From Cliona cf. orientalis (Eukaryota > Porifera > Demospongiae > Clionaida > Clionaidae): 64,000 bases of DNA. The position numbers and the translations under genes are program-made. The notes under the pieces are model-generated. The model was not told where the DNA came from. It saw nothing but the letters and a program-made list of their open reading frames with translations, and searched no databases. Positions 12,329 through 24,137 of the stretch are shown in pieces. The stretch lies in the NCBI GenBank assembly GCA_963930775.1, contig OZ005690.1:13542411-13606410 (forward strand), written 5' to 3'. The first letter of the stretch is position 1. Every line of letters starts with the position of its first letter.

Positions 12329-15300
12329 ATGTTCCGATTTGCGACATTAGCCGTAACACGCGCAACACTCATTTACGCTCTATGTTTGTGCAGCTGTGAA
12401 AGTAAGTTGCCGTATTGTGCATGCATGTCAAAATCATAAGTTTAATATCAAGTTTAATCATATTATATCTAGCTAGCTATAATGGTATAATGCTATAATA
12501 TCTAGCTAGCCAGTGAACACGTTGATAGAAAGCAATAAAAAATGTCATGTTTCCTAGCAGGCCTATTAAATATAATTTATATAGCCGGTAAATTAAACAT
12601 TCTAGCTACTGTGAATCATTAATTTTTGTTATAGCTACATCCATAAGACTATCCCCTTTGGGAATGGTGTCAGTCTGTCCTGGAGGGCAACTACTATTGA
12701 CTTGTGAGAGAATGTCTGGTTTAATCTTGGTCTGGGACATTTCTGTTCCTCGCATGCCCAGTGCCACAACTCAAAGAATTGTCCTAAGTCAAGAAGAATT
12801 ACTATCACCAGAATTTAAGATAGATTTCACAGAGCTCAATATCACACGTACATCTGACAGCCCACTGATTAGTCAGCTGCTGATTAACAATGTGACTACT
12901 GAGATAAATGGATCAGCCATCTACTGTTCTGAAGATGGTGATGAAAACAATGCACCAATGATTACAATTGATGTAAAGTACAAAGGTATATATTATGATG
13001 CATATTATTATACTGAACTTTTTTTAATAATCCATCTATAGATGAAGTTTTGCGTAGCATGAATCATCCTCTCAATGTTACCATGGTAAACCAACTCGTG
13101 AGCAGTGATGATGTCACTGTCACACTTCAATGGCTTCGAGAGCCTGGAGCAGTTTACAGTGTCAGTGTTTCACCAGAAACATCTCTCACTGACCTTAATT
13201 CTACGACGTCCAATAATATCATCTTTGCGATATCTTTAACGGTTTCTTACAACATTCAATATAATGTGAGCATTGTATCGAGTCTCTGTGGTGTCACTAC
13301 AACCAAGGTGTTAAACTATGGTAAATATTAGTTATTTAACTTTCCCGAGTATAGTTGAGTTCTGATTAATCCCTAATTGTACTCAAATTATTTCCCGAAT
13401 AATTCACAATGGCAGACTTGTTGGCAAGGTTTTCAGTCTTGACAATTGCACGCACAATTGTAAAAATTATAATTAGACTCAGCTTCGCCTCATCCAATTT
13501 GACTATAGCTAGTACAATTATTTCCCTAATTGGACTCGAATGTGTGTGATTACCTATACAAATGGAGATTGATAATGACAACTGCTTTGATGAATTTAGA
13601 CTTAAACGCTAAAATAATAACAATTATAATAGTATATACTTCCTTGTATGGTTACAGATCAAGTTGAACCTTCCTAATGGGCAGATGTATTTTGTATTTA
13701 TTAATATTACATGTTTGAAGTGGAATATAAATATCATCCTTAATTGGAAAATATGGGATACTTATAATTACTCAGCCCTAATACCTGGGAGTTGGTGATT
13801 GGGATACTATATTGTAGGAATAATAAATTTATTGCAAAATCTTGTTGCTATCTAGCTAGATAACTATAGTTTGTGTCATTATTATCTCTTATTTTTGTTT
13901 AGTTTTACGAATGGACGTATAGATAGAAAGCTGCTCTAACCTTCTGCATACTCTTTGATATTAAATTTGCATTGAGGCCTAAGGCAATAAATAATCTTAT
14001 ATGCACACATTTCGTACATGTGATATCATGCACGCAGTTTCCTGCACTTATCCACCAATACAATTACTACGTCGCCCTGTTGTTGTGGTTAGTGGATCTC
14101 AGGATAGCCCTCCAATAGAGGGACAGTTCATCACATACACATGCCCTCCTGGATTCAACCTGACTGGCCCAAGCATGTCAGTATGTATGGGGAATAGAGA
14201 ATGGGAACCAGACCCTGGACAGGTTGACTGCATATATAATAGGTGAACAATATCATTTTGATGTATATAATAACATGCATTAATTATTAATAATCAATGG
14301 CTATTATAATATCCGACACAGACTGTAGAGTACCACTGGTGAACAGATATTATGTGAAGCTGAATTTCAGTTCTACACCGGAAGGTTCTGTTTTACTATT
14401 AACATGTGAAAATGAAATGTTGATGTCGACCACTAATGCTACTGATGAGCAAGTTCTTGAAGTTATATGTGACAGCAATACAACCAGCTGGATTCCAGAC
14501 CCAACTGATTTCATTGAATCTTGCTCATCTTTTACTACTGTACTACCAGGTACTGAATAAATGTGTATATACTAGCAGCAGAGTCCTTTAATAATCATTG
14601 TTCTACTAAGAGTATACAGAGACCCAGAATGGATCTAATACTAGCACAGGAATAATTCTTGGTGGTGTGCTGGGAGTATTATTTGGTATTGTGGCTTTAA
14701 TCATTGCAATTTTATGCTTGATAAAGAAAGGTATACATGGTAATTTTTAATAGGCTTTAGGGATCTTGTCCAAAGTCCTTATGGACAAATTAACGTCATT
14801 ATGATGTTAACATTTTATCCCCCTCCCCTCCCTCTCTTAATGTCACAGCATTTCAATCAGCATAGATTTAATACTGAAATTCTGATTCTGCTCCATTTAG
14901 CCTATACATTAGGTATTCACTTAATTATATTCTACAGTGCTAGCTGAGTCATGGATTCATTGCATATACCTGTGTTTCTTTGACAGTTTCTTGCTTGCCT
15001 GTAGCTACGTAGTGCTTGACACAGTTGTCACTAAAATGCAAATTTTAACACTGCTGGAGGTGTATCTAGACTTATTCAACCACAAGAATGCTGATAATGT
15101 AATTGTAAACGTCATGGACCAAGACCCCCTCCTCCCCTAACGTCATAGTGACGTTAATTTTTCCACAAGGACTTTGGACAAGCCCCCTTACTCTAATGAC
15201 GACACACAAACTACCATTATTATAGGTTTTCTGAATCCAAAAAGGATCAACACATTATTGTAAGTTAATAATAAGACATCGAATTTCCTTTATAGTTTAA

Positions 15301-17108
15301 TATCACTGCATGTATGCTGAGCAAGAAATGATAATATAGAGAGTGCATCATGATGATCATGAACATGCCATACCGTAGCATCATTATAGATAACCCAAAA
15401 TTAGATTCACAAACACTATAATATTTTTTTATATTAAACTTTACTTAATAATACTTTGCAGAGATATCCCTGTGGAAAATACTTACCATTCACATAATAT
15501 TATTGAGGTATTTTTTATCTTACATAATTTATAAATAATAAATAATACCGTGCACTGCCACAGAGAAATACATACCTACAGCCATGCATGCATGCAACTT
15601 GAAGAATTCTAAGAATGAAAGCAGAATTAGTATTATACTGTCTGACTCATTGCTATGCAGCAACATTCGTCGGGACAGTCAGATTCAGTAGTTCAGCAGG
15701 ATACTCTGGTTTATGCTGATATTGGACCACCTTCACTCAGAAAGAGAGCCAAAGAGTTTATCACCTTAAAACCAGAAGATTTGGATGACAGAGTGGAGTA
15801 TGCGGCACTAAATCATAGCTTACAGAAGTCAGTTTTCACAACAAACCTGGATTCCCTTGCTGGTAAAATTTATTTTTTTATTCTTGTATACATAGTTGAA
15901 CATGCTCTCAGTTAAACATAATTTTGATGAAGATGATTCCCTCAACCTTGATACTCTACTGATCCAAATACGAGGAGCTGTAACATCACACTGGTATCAG
16001 TTAGGTCAGGCTCTTGAAGTCAGTAAAGATGTTCTGGACAGGTGTTCTAACTATCCACCTGAGGAGAGCATTGTGGAGGTACTGGATCAGTGGCTTAGGA
16101 ACTTCCCAGGATGCCCAACTTGGAGAGATGTCGCTAATGCACTGAGAAGGATTGGTATTCAGCAACTGGCTAATGATATTGAAATGGTTTACGAAACAGG
16201 TATATCTACGTAATATAACATAGTATCTAATACTTTAGAAGTACCGTAGCTGTTGATTCAGAAGTCACTGTGCAAAATTATTATGCCTTTGGTTCATAAC
16301 TAACTACAAGAATTACCACCCTTGATGTTTATGCCTTATTTCTCAGGAAAACTCCCTATACAAGTTGATAATAATGATGATGTTCAACAAGTGTTCACCA
16401 CAACTGCTCTTGAGCTGAATAAACCAGAGGAGGAAACACGAAGGAAAACCAACTTTAATAGCTGTCAAGATCAGGATGAATTAGCACCCCCACTACCTCC
16501 AAAGCCTCTAGCTGAGTACGTGATAGGCTGTATGTAACTTAAGGATGCTACTTACATATATATATAGTGACTCTTTACCATAATATAATAATAATAATGA
16601 TCGAAGCTACTAGGGATGTGCTAATCGTTTCATAAAATTAATAATGAATATAACGACCGCCCGCCCGCATAAAAAAATAAAAATGGGTGGACGAGAAACT
16701 AACAATGTAATTTCATTGGCCTAATGGTGGTAATTGTAATATTATGTCTCATTGGATTTTCAGAGCCCTTGCTTTAATAGTAATAATCACTGGACTAAAA
16801 ATCAGATTTCCAATACTAGGAAATGTGCAGTCTAGGGCAAAATTTCATATAGACTTTTCTGAAACTGAAGGAAATTTAGCCCTATACTGTACAATTTCCT
16901 TTACATTTCCTTCAACGCAGATTGAAGGAAATACAACGTTTTTTCTAGTGAATATTATTAAATCCGGTACCGGTGCACATGCAGTGGTTTAGAATTGTCA
17001 ACTGTTGATATTTAGAATGTCTTTTGCTCTTAATATTGATCATGCAGATCTGATGTGCCTAAAAAGATATCAGCTCCTCCCAGACCACCAAAATATACAG
17101 CAAAATGA
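12329..17108 (+). CDS. Receptor 2: Ig-FN3-CCP-CCP-TM-2xITIM-Death-SH3 ligand
   Basis: Twelve exons: 12329-12401 (signal peptide), 12635-12985 (Ig), 13042-13320 (FN3), 14038-14242 (CCP1), 14329-14549 (CCP2; canonical acceptor would be 14322), 14620-14730 (TM, 'GGVLGVLFGIVALIIAILCL'), 15226-15259, 15462-15507, 15661-15862, 15912-16199 (Death), 16347-16515 and 17048-17108. The total is 2040 nt, 679 aa, in frame throughout. The tail has two ITIMs, 'LVYADI' and 'VEYAAL', with tyrosines 29 residues apart, a spacing suited to tandem-SH2 phosphatases. The Death domain is recognised by 'WYQLGQALEVSKDVLDRC', 'VEVLDQWLRNFP' and 'LANDIEMVY'. The end carries 'PPLPPKP' and 'PPRPPK'. Inference: a surface receptor joining inhibitory phosphotyrosine and Death-fold signalling. 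Paralogue of 3180-6379. Confidence 0.82.
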
Positions 17109-19199
17109 AATAATCTTCTTATGCATGTACTAAGTACATAGCAAAACAAAGTAGGATGTAGCTATGGTACAGCAATAATTAAGTGGAAACAGATTAATTT
17201 TATCTTATTTGTCTTCTTAGCCTCATTATATTATAATATTATATGCTTATTATTATAATAATAGTTATGATGATAAAGTACATGCATGCATGCAATCTAA
17301 GTACGTAGTACAGTGACTACTCTCTATAGAGAAATAAGTACATAATATTGACTGTAGCCTCGAGGCTAATATTGACTGTAACATGGTCACAACATATATA
17401 TAATAATTATAGATTCAAGTTTAATGCACGGTAGCTAGGAGTTGTAGAGATAATAGAAATGCATATTATGCTGCCATTTGAACTTAGAATCATAACATAA
17501 TAGTATTATTATAATACAACCGTTTGTTATTATTAGAACTTGTGCAATAATTAATTAGCTATAAGACTTTTAATATGAACCCAAAATTGTTAGCCATCAC
17601 CTAGCAACCAAGTCTTTTATAGGAAATTATGGGGTATATACAGATCTAGAGGGGTACGGGAAATAGGGTAGGCCAAAAGAATTGGCAGTATTCAGTATTT
17701 AGCTATATCATAGCAAGAGAGCATACATAATAATATATTATAGGAATCATAATGTAGCTAAGCTGAGATTTGGAGTTGGGGGATCAAACAGTTACACAAT
17801 TATAATTTCATATTAATTTTTGCAACACTTTACTACAGAGATGTTGTTATGACTTGACGGTTCTTTCCTACACTAAGCAGCACATGGTAGTATAGTGGGT
17901 GTGGTCCGTTTATAGCTTACTAAGCCATTTCCAGCAACTTAAAGCCAGTAAAAACCAGTTTTTTTTTTCACCGATATGTAGCCTACCGATTTGTTATGCT
18001 TATACTATAGCACGCACAGATGCTTAGAACTCGAGATCTGGCGATCTTCGTGCCGATAAGCGCTAAGGCCATTCGATGTACAATACAATACAATTCCATT
18101 CCAGTCCATATCAATAATTCCATTCCATTCCATATTAAATTTTTATCAGAGTCAAGGACGGTGCGCTGGTGGAGCTGTGACTACTCAGTGCGATTGCTTC
18201 AATGCGAGATGGTGAGGTTACTAGCTTATACTTTATGGTTTCGCCAACAGCACCCTTTCTAGAACATCAGCCTAAGTGGTGGCGCAGTATTTGGGGCGGA
18301 CACCACACATGCATAATACTATACATGCTATACCTCGATCATGTGCGGCTAGTAATAGAAAATTATGAATATGCACAACTCCAGTGCAGCTGTAGGATAC
18401 TATCGTACACAGTGCTGCTGCTTGGTGTTGCTTTTTTTAAGCTAAAGCCATAAACTACAAGCTAGGTTAGCTAATCGGTCTATTGCCAGTCATGGAGTGG
18501 AAGCTAGACACGCCCATAAAATAATTTTCTGTGCTCCAAGTGGATGATAATACTTCAATTTACATTTTTTGGCTTTTTCCTTGGGATACGGTGTACTATT
18601 ATTAATTTTCTTGGGAGGCCTAAGTTCTATTGCCATGGCTTAGGCCACTTAGTAAAGTTTAATATTCTCTGTTTCTTGTCTTGTAGAGGTACACATAGGG
18701 TGGTTAATGTTTTTTGGCTGCGACATCAATATCAAAAACAAGTATAAAACGAACCTTTCAGTGACCTATCTGTAGAAAAAACGACTTATTTGTGTGACGA
18801 CCTTGTGTGTATTCTTGTAATATGAAAAGTACACTGGGCTGAGATGAGAATTTATACCATATTTTATAATTATAGTGATTCCAGATCTCCAAATTTCACC
18901 AATTTTTCCATGAAATATCTCCAAGTGGAATATCAAAGTATGAGCATCAGAAGGCAGCTCTCTATTTGCTCTATTCAACAGTACTTATAACACGATTGTA
19001 GTCAAAACCGTTAACAGTTCATTTAGACAACACCTTACCCAAGCTAAAGGGTTGGCGGAAGGTAGCTAGGGGTTTCTCCGTGGGGAGGAATCTCCGCCCC
19101 CACTCCCATCAGGCTGTGGTCAAGCCCCTATACCCACCCCCAGGCTTGGGGGCCAACGCGGGGAGCCCCCTAATGCTCATTGCCCCCCAGGCTCCCAGC
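17109..19199. other. Intergenic, no gene seen
   Basis: AT-rich without credible exons. A short (ATTCC)n-like patch lies near 18085-18140. A GC-rich block at 19030-19200 has no recognisable coding content. The stretch 18025-18065 resembles 47105-47135, suggesting a small dispersed repeat. Confidence 0.4.
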
Positions 19200-20800
19200 G
19201 GCCACCACTGCCACTACTTCATCCTTCAATTTTATTCAATTGGTTTTTAATACTTGTTACTGTTCTTTTTTAGTGCCCTCGGGGTAGGTCATGATTGTCA
19301 TTCATCAATGCCACCTAGCTGACTAATTTTGTGGGGACAGAGGCCGGACATGAAACTACATACCGGTACCATGGTGACCTGATATTATGATTTGCCTGTT
19401 CATTTTTATTTATGATTTTAAACTAGACTATTCCAAGTGTAAGTGCAAATTCCAGGTAGTTTTTGATAGCTAGCTATAGGACGTCTTCTTTTGCATCACA
19501 CACTATTGAACATACATCAGTGGGATTCTTGAGGTAACCAGCTAAACTGATCTACGAATGAAATCACGCCCCTCGTTATCTCGATCCTAAAGCTGGCTGA
19601 CTGGCGAACTTGAAAGAAGGCTGTTTAGAACTAAGTAGAGACGAAAATCTTCTGTTTCGGGAGCGTATTTTATTGGCCACTATACATCCGTATACGCTTG
19701 CTTTTTGAGTAGCCATGCACACACATAATATTATTATAATCTATGGGGAACATGCAGGAATGGAAAATCAATACTGTATATCTACCGAGGCCTTAACTGT
19801 GCAAATTGGCCGCGCGGTATTGACACTATCTTCATTTTTTGTTGTATTAAGTTTCTATGGAGAAAGTTTAGGAGGGCGTGGCTTTATAAATGCAGTTTAA
19901 CCCTTGGGTTAAACGAAGTTAACAGGAATGATCTTCATGGGGGTGTGGGCCCCAATGGTATTGCAGGACAGAACTTGTGGGTGGGTAAGGGTCGCCAGGG
20001 TGGGAGGGCCAGGGAGGGTGTGGTGGAGCCTGAGCATGCGCACTCTAGCAGAGTTATTGGCGGCCTTGGTGACTACTGCATGTACAACGTTTGGCTCTGT
20101 GATTTTCCCGCCCGCCCGCCGCGTCAGAGAGGGTAGGATATTAGTGCTTAGCATTTGCTTTCTCCACTGGGCTCCTACCAGGGTTGCCTAGTGTGACTGG
20201 GGCTAGGGGTAGGTAATCAGTAAGTTTACTGTTGGTAGTAGCCACCATAATTGATAGTTCACTGAGCTGATCGATCAGCTGAGTTCTTGTCAATGAGCAG
20301 GTCCCGGTGCATGTACGCCACTGACATCGGTCACATGACTTCACCATGGCAACACCATAAGAGCATGCACATTATATATGACAAAATGGCTAATCAGACA
20401 CACCCACTCGCAAAATGCACTGTACACACCCACAATTAAATCGCTCTCCTGATAATACGAAATGAGCATGCCACAGACATGCACGCTCCAAAATGGAGTG
20501 GATTTATACTCTAACCAAGGTGAGCGGTGAAGGTAGCCTTGAGTTAGCCCGGGAAAGCAGAAAGAAAGAAAGAAAGAATGAGAAATGGCTATTTTTTTGA
20601 ACATCTGGTTCTCTAACGTGTACAATTGTTTTGTTGATTGATCTTGGTCTTGTTAGATGCACAATTTGCTGGAGATTCTGATTTTGATACTTAGAAATTT
20701 CATAAAGTTACCTGTTTTGAGATATTTGGATATTTGTAATGTATTATATATATTGAATATCCGTGCCATCCCTATTTATAGAGTCTACCGACTCTATGAT
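19200..20800. mobile_element. Non-coding ~1.5 kb TIR element, copy A2 (degenerate)
   Basis: It shares the internal blocks of copy A1 ('ggacgtcttctttt', 'cccctcgttatctcgatcct', 'cttcaccatggcaacacc', (AAAG)n, and the terminal 'gccatccctatttatagagt'). The 5' end is truncated and about 400 bp of unrelated sequence (roughly 19690-20215) interrupts it. Confidence 0.65.
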
Positions 20801-21037
20801 TATTATTGCGATCATGATTGTTTTCTAGCCTTCTCCCAATATCCAAGCTGTATAGTAGTCAATGAGGTGTTTTGTATGATCTCAGAGATGGTAGAGCTTC
20901 ATAGAGGCCCTGCATAAGTGTGATATACCCCAAACGACATACTCTAGCCTCATCCCACAGCTTGACACAATCCCATTGGTAGCCAAGACCAGGGACTCCA
21001 AGCTGTATTCCTGTCTTTCACTATAAAATACCGTATA

Positions 21038-21504
21038 CAGTGGAACCCCACTTAATGGACACCCCTCAATGGCAGACAACTGCGATATAACGGACAATCT
21101 GAATATCCGGATTGTATTTCCATAGACCTCAATATATTCAAACCCCCTCAACAGCGGACACCCCGCTATTCTGTATAATGGACACGTATTTTGGTCCCGT
21201 TCGAGCCTGTGCAATAGTGAACAACCTCGCATAACGGACAGTTAGGCCATACCCACCATTAAAATTGGTCGGTTTCAGCGACAGTAAAGCCGAAATGTGT
21301 CTCAAATTCTTGCATAGGAGCTGTCAGTTGATATATCTCTCATCAATACGGTCTTTTTCGTTGTCCACAGTAGTGCTTTATCATAGCTGGCCGCGATTAT
21401 AGGAGGGGCATGGTCAATCACTAACCCCTAAGCTATAAGGACACCTTGCTACAGCGGACAAAATTTTTGGTCCCATTGGTGTCCACTTTAGAGGGGTTCC
21501 ACTG
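21038..21504. mobile_element. Pogo/Tigger-like MITE, TA target duplication
   Basis: The ends CAGTGGAACCCC (from 21038) and GGGGTTCCACTG (to 21504) are perfect inverted repeats flanked by TA on both sides. The TIR sequence is typical of pogo/Tigger-derived MITEs. The interior repeats 'acggacaa' and 'ggacacc' motifs. No ORF. Confidence 0.8.
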
Positions 21505-21506
21505 TA

Positions 21507-22026
21507 GCCGGAAATATTGGCGGGGAATAAAACAGTTTGGCGGTCGACGCGAAAACCGCCAAATTAAAAGCCGCCAATACTAAATTTTTGTACTTTTTGC
21601 ATGTGCCCATACTTAATGACGTAACACTAGTCAGCTAGTTGGCTCCACCCATATCGTGATCACGAAGAACCGTTAGTAGTAACCCATCCAAACATATTTG
21701 TTGTTGATGATGATGCTGTTGAAGTAGTCCGCATGCGATTATAAACATGATGTCTTCGAATGCAGCTGTCTACTTCTGATTCTGAATCAGTGGTCTCCAG
21801 CTCCATAACTGAGAATCAGCAGCTATTCACTCAATCAGCTATATGCGCACGCTAGTGCTAGTATTTAATAGACCCTGCTTACTTTAGCATGTTGCACACA
21901 TAGTTAGCATAGCACCTTGACCTTGGCTGGGCCCACCGCCAAATTTATAATTTTAATCTGCCAATATTTTTAAATGCCTGATTTGGAGCCAAACCGCCAT
22001 ATTAAATGACCACCAATATTTCTGGC
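21507..22026. mobile_element. Second MITE abutting the pogo-like MITE
   Basis: TIRs: GCCGGAAATATTGGCGG (21507-) and CCACCAATATTTCTGGC (-22026), with two mismatches and TA at both ends. It uses the same TA as the right end of the adjacent MITE. The surrounding host repeat ('taccgta'/'tatacggt') closes over both elements, so this is a nested or side-by-side double insertion. Confidence 0.75.
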
Positions 22027-22139
22027 TATATACGGTTTTTCAGTATTTTGCTTACATTTTCAGTATTAATTTTTTTAGAGAGCTCCATATTATATGATGT
22101 ACTAAATCCCCCAACTTTTCACTGAGCTTGAACTACTGT

Positions 22140-22440
22140 AACTGTAAGATCCCGCGCCAGGCCCGCACTTGATGCGCATGCAGGCGTGGCACCACTGACT
22201 TTGATCATATGACTTCATCATGGCAACACAATGAGCATGCAATGTCTAATTATTGTAAAATATGTGCTGTGTAAACCCGAGATTTATTAAATGTCATGAT
22301 AACACAAAACTAGTGTGCCACATACATTTTTGTACTGCACTGCACGCTAATACAAATGTCTCAAATTAAGGTGAGGCTTGAGCCAGTCTTGAGTTAGCCC
22401 TGGAAATGAAAAAGACCACTTTTTTTACAATTTTAAAAAC
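22140..22440. repeat. Fragment related to the 1.5 kb element family
   Basis: The blocks 'gacttcatcatggcaacac', 'gagcatgc' and 'agtcttgagttagccctgg' match the 3' half of copies A1-A5, but the TIRs are missing. Confidence 0.5.
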
Positions 22441-24137
22441 AGCTTGTTCAGGCTTACCTGATCGTTTCCGTGGATGTGTGGGGGCGTGATAGAGTTTTCC
22501 TGGTGTAGATCATTATGGAAGTTAAAAATCAAGTTGCTCTGACTTTTTTAAATGTATTACCAGGAGCTCATGGCTATTATAGTTAAATTTATACTACATT
22601 CTATTCTTATACATATAAAACAGGCCTGGTTCAAACAGCTGCGTTTATCATGGATAATTTTGTCTGGTAAGTGATACTATACATGTGTAACTTTGTATGT
22701 CGATATAGCCATAGGGTATATACAATATACATCATAGGTTATTTTGTAATCAGAGTACATAATACAGTGTGGATTATAACTTTTTGTTGATAATCTGACA
22801 AACGTCAGATCATATCCCAGTTTGATCGGACATCATCAACAGTTGGTCGGACATTATAATATGTAGTACAGCAGTATTCTAGCCAGATATAAGTGTCCTA
22901 GCAAGGGGAGACAGCAGCAATGGCATACTGGTATAGATAGTTTTGTCCAGCTGCAGAGGTGCTGTTACCACACACCTACTGATCACTATCTGCCAGTAGT
23001 ATTAGAATGCATGCGCATTACAAACTATACTGGCAAGCAATGGTAAGCCGCCATATGTCCAACCAGGAGCGATTCAGGCGGCCATGTTAACCAATGACTG
23101 ACCGTTACAATCCACACTGATAATAGTATACTTTAAATTTGCTGTCTGCCTTTGCATTGGATATTAAAAGTCTATCTGCAGGTTTTTTTTAATTATAACT
23201 ATCAATTTGAGGTTCAACTACCAGTAAACACTTGATCCCCAGTAGCTGCATGCATAGAGGGTAGAGGAGGGATTGGAAATGCATGCACAAGTATAATATG
23301 GCTGATGCTTGTCATGGTTATGTGACCTTATCAAAAGTTCACAAATCGTAAAATTTGCTACACCACAAAGGCTGCATTTGTTGCCCTCGAGAAAGATTTT
23401 GTGCATTATAGCCAAGTCGTCCGAGGTCCTTAAGCTAAAGAAGAAAGAATCTGGCAGCTTTTTTGAATAGACGTGTAGGTGGGCTGCCATTTGGCCTTGC
23501 GCTCCTTTCCTGCCGGGACCTGCGAGCGGTGTAGACCTTCGTTAAACACCTCAATAGATCCAGCATCAGGCAAAAGGTGCAAATGATAACCGTACAGCGC
23601 TTCTTTATACGGCATGCGCAGCAAATCCAAACAAGCTCAGGTATATTTCATCTAAATATGACTCGGGCTATCAGTAAAGCTCGCAGACCTGAGTGCTTCC
23701 AAAAGTTTGCGGATGCTTCTAAAGCACATGGTAGGCAGCCATGGACGCTGCTCAATAGCTGTCTAGTTGATTTCTCTCGCCGATAGGGAAAGGAAGGTCC
23801 ACAAAGTTTTATACGAGGTAAAACATAAAAAGATATGTACCTCAAATTAAATCGTGTTTTAGTGCTTGGTTTTCCTCCCCACACTTGGGTTCACCATAGA
23901 TCTCGGTTTACACTGGCTACAAGGTCATCACAGATGGTAGACGCATATGTATAATATATATGCGTCTATTATGCGTACATATATACGCATATAAAAGCCC
24001 GGGGGGGGGTGTTGCACCATGACACGCATTGGGTGTGAAGTCACTATACGGAATAATGCACGTTTCTGATAATTACACCATACATGTAATTATGGAAAAG
24101 TGAATTACTACTGGGGATAAAATATATATTCAGCTGT
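22441..24137. other. No gene assigned
   Basis: Overlapping short open frames on both strands at about 23430-23885 are unusually GC-balanced and could hide an old coding fragment, but no family motif was recognised. An AT-rich imperfect palindrome of 'tatgcg/cgcata' units lies at 23942-23993. Confidence 0.35.

Noticed and set aside
19928..20191. Gly/Val-rich plus and minus frames
   Set aside because: Lies in a CpG-rich insertion within repeat copy A2; both strands open, no motif.
23218..23884. Overlapping open frames on both strands
   Set aside because: No recognisable motif, no splice logic and both strands open at once; likely GC-driven chance frames or an old unidentifiable repeat.
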